6,076 bases of DNA from contig CAQBRY010000092.1 in assembly GCA_948762645.1 (NCBI GenBank), forward strand, positions 1-6,076, read 5' to 3'. A program made the position numbers and the translations under genes. Of the stretch, positions 1-5,307 are shown one piece after another. Every line of letters starts with the position of its first letter. The first letter of the stretch is position 1. The notes beneath the pieces were generated by a model. It ran no database searches. It was not told the DNA's origin and saw only the letters and a list, made by a program, of their open reading frames with translations. This DNA is from an uncultured Eubacteriales bacterium (lineage in GTDB: Bacteria; Bacillota; Clostridia; Oscillospirales; Acutalibacteraceae).

Positions 1-1
1 C

Positions 2-193
2 ATAAATGCAAGTCACGATGAAGATTGGAAGAAAAAAGTTAAAGCAGCAGCTGAAAAATTTGATTCTCAAACATTTCATTGCTCTGTCTGCGGAGCGTGT
101 CCTGGGTGTGGAAAAATGGTTGGAACTGCCGGAAATGTTTGTCCTACGTGTAGGCAAGAAGCCGGATGTTCAAGCAAAAAAATTAATTTTTAG
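2..193 (+). CDS. C-terminal end of a protein with a cysteine-rich (zinc-ribbon-like) tail, 5' truncated by the window
   Basis: The frame that begins at base 2 is open from the window edge to a TAG at 191-193 and gives 63 residues. They start with a lysine/alanine-rich helix-like stretch (DEDWKKKVKAAAEKF) and continue into a cysteine-dense tail. Counted from the first visible residue, cysteines fall at 27, 30, 33, 36, 47, 50 and 56: CSVC, CPGCG and CPTC pairs. The CPGCG...CPTC part has the spacing of a zinc ribbon (C-x2-C-x10-C-x2-C), and the extra CSVC pair and final Cys could form a second metal site. I infer metal binding but do not recognise the family, and the main body of the protein lies outside the window. 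The open frame at 6-197 on the same strand is the +1 shadow of this gene: it shows no such pattern. The gene is convergent with the lysine operon and ends just before a shared terminator. Confidence 0.7.
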   Translation: MNASHDEDWKKKVKAAAEKFDSQTFHCSVCGACPGCGKMVGTAGNVCPTCRQEAGCSSKKINF

Positions 194-226
194 ATAAATT
201 AATAAGATTTTAATTAAATATTTAAA

Positions 227-258
227 GGACCAATTTCTATTCATATAGAAATTGGTCC
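227..258. terminator. Bidirectional intrinsic terminator-like hairpin between convergent genes
   Basis: The arms ggaccaatttctat (227-240) and atagaaattggtcc (245-258) are a perfect 14-bp inverted repeat around the 4-base loop tcat. The plus-strand exit runs into atatttaatatt and the minus-strand exit into tttaaatattt. Both are T-rich but broken by A, so the U-tracts are imperfect. The site lies 33 bp after the stop of the left-edge gene and 25 bp after the stop of dapB, where one hairpin would serve both convergent transcripts. The structure is directly visible, and terminator function is inferred. Confidence 0.75.
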
Positions 259-283
259 ATATTTAATATTAGCAATAAAGAAC

Positions 284-1060
284 TTATTTTTGACATAAAC
301 TATGCTCACAACCCACTAGATCACTCATACTATACATCCCAGACTCTTTATTATTTATAAATTCACAGCACTTTAATGCACCCCTAGCAAACAAATCTCG
401 AGAATTAGCATGATGCGTAATAGTCAATATCTCACTGTCTCCTGCAAATATAACCTCGTGCTCACCTATTATATTTCCACCTCTAATAGAGTGTATTCCT
501 ATCTCATTTTTACCCCTTCTCTTTCTCTGACAATGACGATCATATATATAATTAGTTTGATCATGCATACATTTAGAAATTTCGTCTGCTATCATTAAAG
601 CCGTACCGCTTGGCGCGTCTATTTTTTGATTATGATGTTTTTCTATAATCTCTATGTCAAAATCTTTTCCTAAAACTTTAGCGGCTTTTTTCGATAGCTC
701 CACCATAAGATTTACACCTATTGACATATTTCTCGATGAAAAAATCGGTATAACTTCCGAAGCTTTCTTTATCTCTTTAATTTGATCATCAGAGTAGCCT
801 GTTGTACATAAAACTAATGCTGCTTTATTTTTTACAGCATAATTTAATATATCTTCAAGTGCATTAGGACTAGAAAAATCTATGATTACATCACATAAAG
901 CAGACGTCTCACTAAATGATCTAAACACGGGAATATCATAATATGGTCTTGCCTCAATGTCTATCCCCGCAACAATTTTATACTCCGGCTTACTAAGTAT
1001 TATTTTAGTTAATACTTTCCCCATTTTTCCATTACATCCGCAAATTATTAAATCAATCAT
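284..1060 (-). CDS. dapB: 4-hydroxy-tetrahydrodipicolinate reductase (DapB)
   Basis: The 258-residue product is a cytoplasmic enzyme that reduces hydroxytetrahydrodipicolinate with NAD(P)H to tetrahydrodipicolinate in the lysine/diaminopimelate pathway. The N-terminal Rossmann glycine motif GCNGKMG is at residues 8-14, DFSSP at 61-65 and CTTGYS at 85-90. The family signature EKHHNQKIDAPSGTA spans 140-154, with the catalytic His pair and Lys followed by the substrate loop. The C-terminal half has RGGNIIGEHEVIFAGDSE (193-210) and THHANSRDLFARGA (215-228). Length is normal, with a few extra residues (CEHSLCQK) at the end. The ATG is preceded directly by an in-frame TAA, so no longer start exists, and MIDLIICGCNGKMG matches the usual N-terminus. 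No Shine-Dalgarno lies at normal distance; the nearest purine tracts are more than 20 bases upstream (see the leader feature). It is the last gene of the asd operon, 37 bp after dapA, followed by the terminator. Confidence 0.96.
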   Translation of the reverse strand: MIDLIICGCNGKMGKVLTKIILSKPEYKIVAGIDIEARPYYDIPVFRSFSETSALCDVIIDFSSPNALEDILNYAVKNKAALVLCTTGYSDDQIKEIKKASEVIPIFSSRNMSIGVNLMVELSKKAAKVLGKDFDIEIIEKHHNQKIDAPSGTALMIADEISKCMHDQTNYIYDRHCQRKRRGKNEIGIHSIRGGNIIGEHEVIFAGDSEILTITHHANSRDLFARGALKCCEFINNKESGMYSMSDLVGCEHSLCQK

Positions 1061-1097
1061 TTATTTTTAAGAGCAAACGCTCACTTCCCATCCTTCC
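1061..1097 (-). promoter_or_regulatory. dapB: Short dapA-dapB spacer with a distant Shine-Dalgarno and small hairpin
   Basis: Read on the minus strand, GGGAAG (1089-1084) is followed by GAGC-GTTT-GCTC (1082-1071), a 4-bp stem with a 4-base loop, then TTAAAAATAA and the dapB ATG. In linear form the purine tract is 23 bases from the start codon, which is too far. If the small hairpin forms, about 11 bases remain between them. A second purine tract, GGAAGGA, directly follows the dapA stop. The bases are seen, but use of the hairpin to set spacing is inference and the stem is short. Confidence 0.35.
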
Positions 1098-1988
1098 CTA
1101 TATTTTTAAAATCCCATATTTTAAAAGAGCATCCCTAAGATTTCCTTTTAAACTGTCTTTCATATCGGAAAGAGGTAATCTGCACTTTCCACAATTAAAT
1201 CCCATCAAGTTCAGCGCCTCTTTGACAGGTATTGGATTTATATCGCAAAATAGTGCCTCTATAAGATCAAAATATTTTAGCTGTAAGTCTAGGCTTGATT
1301 TTATATCTCCATTTAAAAAATCACTTGTCATTTGATGGCATTCTCTCGGACAAACATTAGCAAAAACAGATATAACTCCCTTAGCCCCAGCAGCCATCAT
1401 CGGTACAATCTGGTCATCATTGCCAGAATATATATGTAAATTATCCCCACATAAAGATGCTGTTTTTACAGCAGAAGATATATTTCCACTAGCTTCTTTA
1501 GTAGCACAGATATTTTCATGTTTGGATAATGCTAAGTATGTCTCAGGCAGGATATTACACCCTGTTCTGGATGGAACATTATAAACTATAATAGGAGTTT
1601 TTACTTTATCGGCAATATAATAATAATGCTTAATAAGACCATCTTGAGAAGCTTTATTATAATAAGGAGTTACGATTAAAAGTCCATCTACTCCTAAACC
1701 CTCCGCTTTTTTTGAAAGTTCTAAAGCATGTTTTGTATCATTGCTTCCACATCCCGCTATTACAGGCACTCTTTTATTTACTTTATCTACCGTATATCTA
1801 ATAACATCTTCTCTCTCTTGAGACGACAGAGTAGATGATTCCCCCGTTGTACCACAAGATATAATGGCATCCGTACCGTTTTCAATTTGAAATTCTATCA
1901 AGTCACCTAAAACATCGTAATTTACGCCATCTTCATTCATTGGCGTTACTATAGCAACTCCAGATCCACTAAATAATACTTTTTTCAT
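1098..1988 (-). CDS. dapA: 4-hydroxy-tetrahydrodipicolinate synthase (DapA)
   Basis: The product condenses pyruvate with aspartate semialdehyde, the first step committed to lysine and diaminopimelate. From the ATG at 1988 it has 296 residues, the usual length of this (beta/alpha)8 class I aldolase. Visible motifs are GTTGE (46-50, catalytic Thr), VTPYYNK (106-112), VYNVPSRTG (135-143, catalytic Tyr136 and substrate-binding Arg141) and ATKEASG (162-168, Schiff-base Lys164). The C-terminal NPIPVKEALNLMG (251-263) is also typical. The open frame runs further upstream to 2027, but the ATG at 1988 is chosen because MKKVLFSGSGVAIVTP is the family N-terminus and GGGGG (2000-1996) lies 7 bases before it. 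The gene starts 16 bp after the ASCH gene stop and ends 37 bp before dapB, so one transcript is likely. Whether lysine inhibits this enzyme cannot be read from the motifs. Confidence 0.97.
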   Translation of the reverse strand: MKKVLFSGSGVAIVTPMNEDGVNYDVLGDLIEFQIENGTDAIISCGTTGESSTLSSQEREDVIRYTVDKVNKRVPVIAGCGSNDTKHALELSKKAEGLGVDGLLIVTPYYNKASQDGLIKHYYYIADKVKTPIIVYNVPSRTGCNILPETYLALSKHENICATKEASGNISSAVKTASLCGDNLHIYSGNDDQIVPMMAAGAKGVISVFANVCPRECHQMTSDFLNGDIKSSLDLQLKYFDLIEALFCDINPIPVKEALNLMGFNCGKCRLPLSDMKDSLKGNLRDALLKYGILKI

Positions 1989-2004
1989 AAATATACCCCC
2001 AAAA

Positions 2005-2409
2005 TCATTCTTCAATCTTAAAATCAAGTTTACTCGTAATATGATGCACCCCTATTGCACAGCAACCCAACTTAGTCACTCTTGATGCCCCTGGAAAATC
2101 CTGATATATTTTTATGCCATCTAAAATCGTATCTACAAACGGTAACATATTTTTTAAACCTTCATTATTCAACATTTCTTCAAAACTAGGATAAAAATTC
2201 ATATATATAACTTTGCAAATAACATATTCATGGAAACTTTCTAGTTTTAGCAGATCACCGTTTTTAAAATTTTTTATATAATTAGTGGCAATCCTTCCTT
2301 CAGCCTTCTTTTTACCATTTTCAATATATTGTAAAAATGGTAAACTTTTATTACTGATAATTTTTAAATTATGCATAAGTAAATTTTTTTGATGTAATTT
2401 TGTCAACAC
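2005..2409 (-). CDS. Small ASCH-domain protein (PUA-like fold) within the lysine operon
   Basis: The product has about 134 residues and reads as a single ASCH domain. Counted from the chosen GTG, GKKKAEGR is at 32-39, FKNGDLLKL at 48-56, a SFEEML segment at 75-80, IYQDFPGA at 101-108, and a C-terminal strand LGCCAIGVHHI at 114-124. ASCH domains resemble PUA RNA-binding domains. Some members are known as RNA-binding or ribonuclease proteins and YqfB acts on N4-acetylcytidine, but the activity of this one cannot be assigned. The start is uncertain. The frame is open to a TTG at 2430, but GAGGGG (2423-2418, inside the asd coding end) is 8 bases before GTG 2409 and 11 before TTG 2406. The latter overlaps the asd stop as TTGA. 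ATG 2376 would give a 123-residue protein that still contains the domain, but it has no ribosome site. Overlap with asd and the 16-bp gap to dapA place it firmly in the operon. Confidence 0.82.
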   Translation of the reverse strand: MLTKLHQKNLLMHNLKIISNKSLPFLQYIENGKKKAEGRIATNYIKNFKNGDLLKLESFHEYVICKVIYMNFYPSFEEMLNNEGLKNMLPFVDTILDGIKIYQDFPGASRVTKLGCCAIGVHHITSKLDFKIEE

Positions 2410-3485
2410 GACATATACCCCTCTTTGCAAAGAAGTTCAGCTAATAATACGGCTCCTCCGGCAGCACCCCTTATTGTATTATGAGACATACACACAAACT
2501 TAATACTATACTGTGAATCTTCCCTAAGTCTGCCCACGGATATTCCCATTCCATTTTCAATATCCCTATCTAATTTTATCTGAGGCCTATCGTCTTCTTT
2601 AAAATAATTTATGAACTTCTTTGGCGAACTTGGAAGATTCTTAATTACAGCATCAGGACTAAAATTATCCCATCTTTCAGCTATATCCTGAATATCAAAC
2701 TGCTTTTCTAATTTTAAATAAACGGCTGCAGTATGACCATCCGTAATAGGCACTCTTAGACATTGGGACGTAATATTTATATCCTTATTTAAAATAATTT
2801 TATCTTTAAAAATATTTCCCCATACTTTAAGAGGCTCCTTTTCGGATTTCTCTTCTTCGCCGGGAATATAAGGTATTATATTGTCCTTCATTTCCGGCCA
2901 AGTACTAAAAGTTTTACCTGCTCCTGAAATTGCCTGATATGTACAAACTAAAATCTTTGAAACTCCTAAATCCATCAGCGGATGAACTGCGGGTACAAAG
3001 CACTGTATTGAACAATTCGACTTTACCGCTATAAATCCTTTTTTTATACGAAGTCTTTTTCGCTGACAGTCAATTATCTTTAAATGCTGAGGGTTAATCT
3101 CCGGTATTACCATTGGAACATCCGGCGTAAATCTATGAGCACTGTTATTAGATATTACAGGACATTCTAATTTGGCATAAACTTCTTCAAGAGCTTTAAT
3201 GTCATTTTTAGGCATATCAACAGCACAAAATACAAAGTCTACACTCGACGTTATTTTTTCTATATCCTCCACCACATCTAAAACTACCATACTTTTAATA
3301 AATTCAGATATTTTTAGTCCCGAATTCCAACGTCCATTTACAGCCTCTTCAAAAGTTTTTCCGGCAGACCTGTAACTCGCCGCTAAAACTTTAATATCAA
3401 ACCATGGGTGATTTTGAAGAAGTGATACAAACTTTTGTCCTACCATACCCGTGGCCCCAAGAATTCCCACTTTGAATTTTTTCAT
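2403..3485 (-). CDS. asd: Aspartate-semialdehyde dehydrogenase (Asd)
   Basis: The 360-residue product reduces L-aspartyl-4-phosphate with NADPH to aspartate semialdehyde, the branch point to lysine/diaminopimelate, threonine and methionine. The NADP-binding loop GATGMVG is at residues 10-16 and SNNSAHR at 112-118. The active-site segment KSNCSIQC (155-162) holds catalytic Cys158. SGAGKTFSTWP (187-197) follows, and RVPITDGH (244-251) supplies the substrate Arg and catalytic His251. The length and the SNCSIQ form of the cysteine motif suggest the longer archaeal/fungal-like subclass found in many Clostridia rather than the shorter proteobacterial type; this is from family knowledge. The ATG at 3485 is bounded upstream by an in-frame TAG. 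A strong AGGAGG (3506-3501) lies 15 bases before it, longer than usual. It is the first gene of the operon. Its last codons contain the ribosome site of the ASCH gene, implying translational coupling. Confidence 0.95.
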   Translation of the reverse strand: MKKFKVGILGATGMVGQKFVSLLQNHPWFDIKVLAASYRSAGKTFEEAVNGRWNSGLKISEFIKSMVVLDVVEDIEKITSSVDFVFCAVDMPKNDIKALEEVYAKLECPVISNNSAHRFTPDVPMVIPEINPQHLKIIDCQRKRLRIKKGFIAVKSNCSIQCFVPAVHPLMDLGVSKILVCTYQAISGAGKTFSTWPEMKDNIIPYIPGEEEKSEKEPLKVWGNIFKDKIILNKDINITSQCLRVPITDGHTAAVYLKLEKQFDIQDIAERWDNFSPDAVIKNLPSSPKKFINYFKEDDRPQIKLDRDIENGMGISVGRLREDSQYSIKFVCMSHNTIRGAAGGAVLLAELLCKEGYMSC

Positions 3486-3517
3486 AGTAAAAAGCTAGAT
3501 CCTCCTATAAAAGCATA

Positions 3518-3546
3518 CTCTTATGTTGTTGTAAAAGCAGCGTCAA
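3518..3546 (-). promoter_or_regulatory. asd: Candidate sigma-A promoter for the asd-ASCH-dapA-dapB operon
   Basis: On the minus strand TTGACG (3546-3541, five of six matches to the -35 box) is followed after 17 bases by TAAGAG (3523-3518), a poor -10. TATGCT (3517-3512) is a better -10 but would need a 23-base spacer. Either would start transcription close to the asd ribosome site, leaving a leader of only about 25-30 bases. The -35 sits inside the spacer of the opposing queA promoter candidate. Confidence 0.35.
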
Positions 3547-3557
3547 TATAATATAAT
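3529..3557 (+). promoter_or_regulatory. queA: Candidate sigma-A promoter for queA
   Basis: TTGTAA (3529-3534) and a perfect TATAAT (3552-3557) are separated by 17 bases. Transcription would start near 3563-3565 and leave a leader of about 100 bases, very AT-rich, before the queA ribosome site. Other TATAAT-like words occur in this AT-rich stretch, so sequence alone does not prove the site. Confidence 0.5.
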
Positions 3558-3605
3558 TCTACATTATAGATTATGAAAAAATATTATATTTAATCCCTAA
3601 TTTCG

Positions 3606-3634
3606 ATATTCATATTATCATTATATTCATAATA
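3606..3634 (+). repeat. Imperfect 12-bp direct repeat in the queA leader
   Basis: ATATTCATATTA (3606-3617) and ATATTCATAATA (3623-3634) match at 11 of 12 bases with a 17-base period. They lie between the candidate queA promoter and its ribosome site. They could be a regulator site but may equally be chance in a stretch that is almost all A and T. Confidence 0.25.
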
Positions 3635-3652
3635 TTGTCAATTAATATATAC

Positions 3653-3657
3653 GGAGG
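3653..3657 (+). promoter_or_regulatory. queA: Shine-Dalgarno site that fixes the queA TTG start
   Basis: GGAGG stands 7 bases before TTG 3665. The alternative upstream TTG (3635) has no such site, and no in-frame ATG occurs early in the gene, so this site decides the start. Confidence 0.8.
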
Positions 3658-3664
3658 AAAAATT

Positions 3665-4735
3665 TTGGAAAACACCTTAAACAGTACGAAAAATAATATA
3701 ATACATAAAAGTCAGTTTAACTATACTCTCCCCCAGGATTTAATTGCCCAGTTTCCAATTGAACCTAGGGACCATTCAAAACTTTTATGTTTAAATAAAA
3801 AAACGGGAAATATCGAACATAAACATTTTTATGACGTAATAGATTACTTAGATCCCGGAGACTGTCTGGTACTTAACGATTCCAAAGTATTTCCTGCCAG
3901 AATATTCGGAAAAAAGACAGATTCAGAAAAAAAAGTAGAATTCTTACTTCTAAATCAAATAAGACTTAACGTGTGGGAATCACTTGTAAAGCCCGGTAAA
4001 AAAGCCAAAATACAAGACGTTTTTATTTTCGGAAAAAATCAGGAATATGAGCTTAAAGCTAAAATAATAGACATAAAGCCGGATGGAAATAGAATTATAC
4101 AATTTGATCCGGTGGAAAACTTTTTTGGTAATCTTGAAAAAATTGGATTAATGCCCCTCCCCCCTTATATAAAAGAAAAATTAGAAGATAAAAACAGATA
4201 CCAAACTATTTACGCTAAAGGTATAGGGTCGTCTGCCGCGCCAACCGCAGGACTGCATTTCACTCCAGAGCTTCTTAAAAAGATAAAAGATAAAGGTATA
4301 AAAATATGTTTTGTTACTTTGCATATTGGTCTTGGTACGTTTAGACCTGTAAAATCAGAAAATATACTAGATCATAAAATGCATTCTGAATACTATAGTA
4401 TTTCTTCTAAGACAGCTCAAATAATAAATGAAACTAAAAAAAATAAAAAAAAGCTTGTCGCAGTAGGTACAACAAGCTGCAGAACGCTGGAATCGGTAAT
4501 GTCAAAGTACGGAGAAATAAAGGAAGTATGCGAATGGACTGATATATTTATGTATCCCGGATATAAATTTAAAGTCGTAGACGCACTTATTACCAACTTC
4601 CATTTACCCGAAAGTACATTAATTATGCTTGTATCTGCATTTGCCGGTCTGGACAATGTCATGAACGCCTATAATACAGCGGTTAATAAAAAATATAGAT
4701 TCTTCAGCTTTGGAGATGCAATGATTATATTTTAA
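3665..4735 (+). CDS. queA: S-adenosylmethionine:tRNA ribosyltransferase-isomerase (QueA)
   Basis: QueA transfers and isomerises the ribosyl part of S-adenosylmethionine onto 7-aminomethyl-7-deazaguanine in the anticodon wobble position of tRNA, giving epoxyqueuosine; it is cytoplasmic. From TTG 3665 the product has 356 residues. Visible family blocks are FNYTLPQDLIAQFPIEPRD (18-36), VLNDSKVFPARI (69-80), ESLVKPGKKAK (105-115), GLMPLPPYI (161-169), GSSAAPTAGLHFT (188-200), TLHIGLGTFRPV (218-229), GTTSCRTLES (268-277) and TNFHLPESTLIMLVSAFAG (310-328). About 17 residues rich in Asn and Lys precede the usual N-terminus, a small extension. There is no ATG near the start; TTG is supported by GGAGG 7 bases upstream. 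The gene is alone on its strand here, without the ruvB/tgt neighbours often seen in Firmicutes. Its last 11 bases overlap the end of the convergent unknown gene, and no terminator hairpin is visible after it. Confidence 0.95.
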   Translation: MENTLNSTKNNIIHKSQFNYTLPQDLIAQFPIEPRDHSKLLCLNKKTGNIEHKHFYDVIDYLDPGDCLVLNDSKVFPARIFGKKTDSEKKVEFLLLNQIRLNVWESLVKPGKKAKIQDVFIFGKNQEYELKAKIIDIKPDGNRIIQFDPVENFFGNLEKIGLMPLPPYIKEKLEDKNRYQTIYAKGIGSSAAPTAGLHFTPELLKKIKDKGIKICFVTLHIGLGTFRPVKSENILDHKMHSEYYSISSKTAQIINETKKNKKKLVAVGTTSCRTLESVMSKYGEIKEVCEWTDIFMYPGYKFKVVDALITNFHLPESTLIMLVSAFAGLDNVMNAYNTAVNKKYRFFSFGDAMIIF

Positions 4736-5102
4736 CATAATTATCACCCATATTCATATTTATAGCCCTCTTAAGGCTAAACGTTATATAAATATTACCT
4801 TCCCAGTCCATTAATTTGACTTTAAACTTTACGTTATGATTTTTCTCATCTATTATTAATTCATGCAGTTTACCATTAAATAACAAATCCATATGCCATT
4901 TATTAAATCTCAATCTATCTGTTTGCATAAACTTTATAAATTCCCTTAATCTTAAATTATTATCATCCATTTTTATAATTCTATCGTACGTCTGTTCCTG
5001 GAATAACAATAATTTAAAAAATGTAGAATTAATACCAGCTTCATTTAAAGCATTTATTATTAAATTAATTTGTTCTATACTGTCGTCACTGCAAGGACAC
5101 AT
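4725..5102 (-). CDS. Hypothetical protein; probably the C-terminal two thirds of a frameshifted gene
   Basis: This intact frame begins at ATG 5102 and gives 125 residues starting MCPCSDDSIEQ. I do not recognise the family. The sequence looks soluble and mixed alpha/beta, with no membrane segment or signal peptide. A helix-like part (residues 7-65) contains NLIINALNEAGI and LREFIKFMQTDRLRFNKWH, and a strand-rich end carries VKFKVKLMDWEGNIYITF (90-107). No Shine-Dalgarno stands before ATG 5102. The same frame stays open upstream to 5174 with no start codon but with protein-like sequence (TLRKGCSCIDVERFFVYY), so translation probably once began further upstream at 5293. If this ORF is used as it stands, it could be reached by reinitiation, since a 12-codon reading frame (5142-5104) ends one base before its ATG. 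Confidence 0.55.
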   Translation of the reverse strand: MCPCSDDSIEQINLIINALNEAGINSTFFKLLLFQEQTYDRIIKMDDNNLRLREFIKFMQTDRLRFNKWHMDLLFNGKLHELIIDEKNHNVKFKVKLMDWEGNIYITFSLKRAINMNMGDNYVKI

Positions 5103-5164
5103 CTTAACATAGTATACAAAAAATCTTTCTACGTCTATACATGAACATCCCTTTCGAAGTGTAT

Positions 5165-5293
5165 TTATAACAATTTATTAAAAGGATATTTGTTAATGCC
5201 CTTAGGTATAAGTTTGAAAATTACAGCACGATTATCTGACAATAATAAAAGCGATATTGCCGAGCATACACCTTTTCTTTTAAATTCAAACAT
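5165..5293 (-). CDS. 42-residue ORF behind ricT; probably the N-terminal part of the same frameshifted gene
   Basis: ATG 5293 has the best ribosome site of this cluster, AAGGAG (5304-5299) with 5 bases spacing, and begins 14 bp after the ricT stop. The 42 residues start MFEFKRKGVCSAISLLLLSD, continue NRAVIFKLIPKGINKY and end PFNKLL at TAA 5167-5165. The start site is that of a real operon gene, but the product is short and stops abruptly, and the following sequence continues as plausible protein in the -1 frame. It could instead be a genuine small protein, which I consider less likely. Confidence 0.5.
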   Translation of the reverse strand: MFEFKRKGVCSAISLLLLSDNRAVIFKLIPKGINKYPFNKLL

Positions 5294-5307
5294 AAATTCT
5301 CCTTAAT

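Larger units (their letters stand above)
4725..5293 (-). pseudogene. Frameshift-split gene of unknown function downstream of ricT
   Basis: The span from ATG 5293 to TAA 4725 is 569 bases, one short of 190 codons. The first frame ends at TAA 5167-5165. The second frame is open from just after a TAA at 5177-5175 to the end, so a shift anywhere in 5165-5177 joins them. The minus-strand bases there are AAATTGTTATAA; restoring one T (AAATTTGTTATAA) would give ...YPFNKFVINTLRKG... and a 189-residue protein. The upstream part has the start and ribosome site but little sequence, and the downstream part has the sequence but no ribosome site. This is best read as a recent one-base loss or a sequencing/assembly error. 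I found no canonical -1 slippery heptamer at the junction, which argues against programmed frameshifting. Family and function are unknown. Confidence 0.55.

Noticed and set aside
6..197. 63-codon plus-strand ORF at the left edge beginning MQVTMKIGRKK
   Set aside because: The neighbouring frame (2-193) over the same bases is open from the window edge and encodes an ordered cysteine-pair pattern; this one has no ribosome site and no recognisable features.
410..598. 62-codon plus-strand ORF
   Set aside because: It lies wholly antisense inside dapB and has no domain-like features.
1989..2027. Longer dapA start at 2027
   Set aside because: It would overlap the ASCH gene and add 13 residues not seen in the family; ATG 1988 has GGGGG 7 bases upstream and the usual N-terminus.
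4417..4662. 81-codon minus-strand ORF
   Set aside because: It is antisense to a highly conserved part of queA and looks like a shadow.
4762..4778. Possible terminator hairpin TAGCC-CTCTTAA-GGCTA after queA
   Set aside because: The stem is only 5 bp, there is no T-tract, and it lies inside the opposing coding region.
5104..5142. 12-codon minus-strand reading frame (MYRRRKIFCILC) ending just before ATG 5102
   Set aside because: It could be an upstream ORF for reinitiation, but the frameshift reading explains the region more simply.
5165..5185. Programmed -1 frameshifting joining the two ORFs behind ricT
   Set aside because: No X-XXY-YYZ slippery heptamer in the correct frame and no obvious stimulatory hairpin are visible; mutation or sequence error is simpler.
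5196..5306. 36-codon plus-strand ORF with AAAGGA upstream
   Set aside because: It lies opposite the well-supported start of the minus-strand gene at 5293, runs across its ribosome site, and has no recognisable features.
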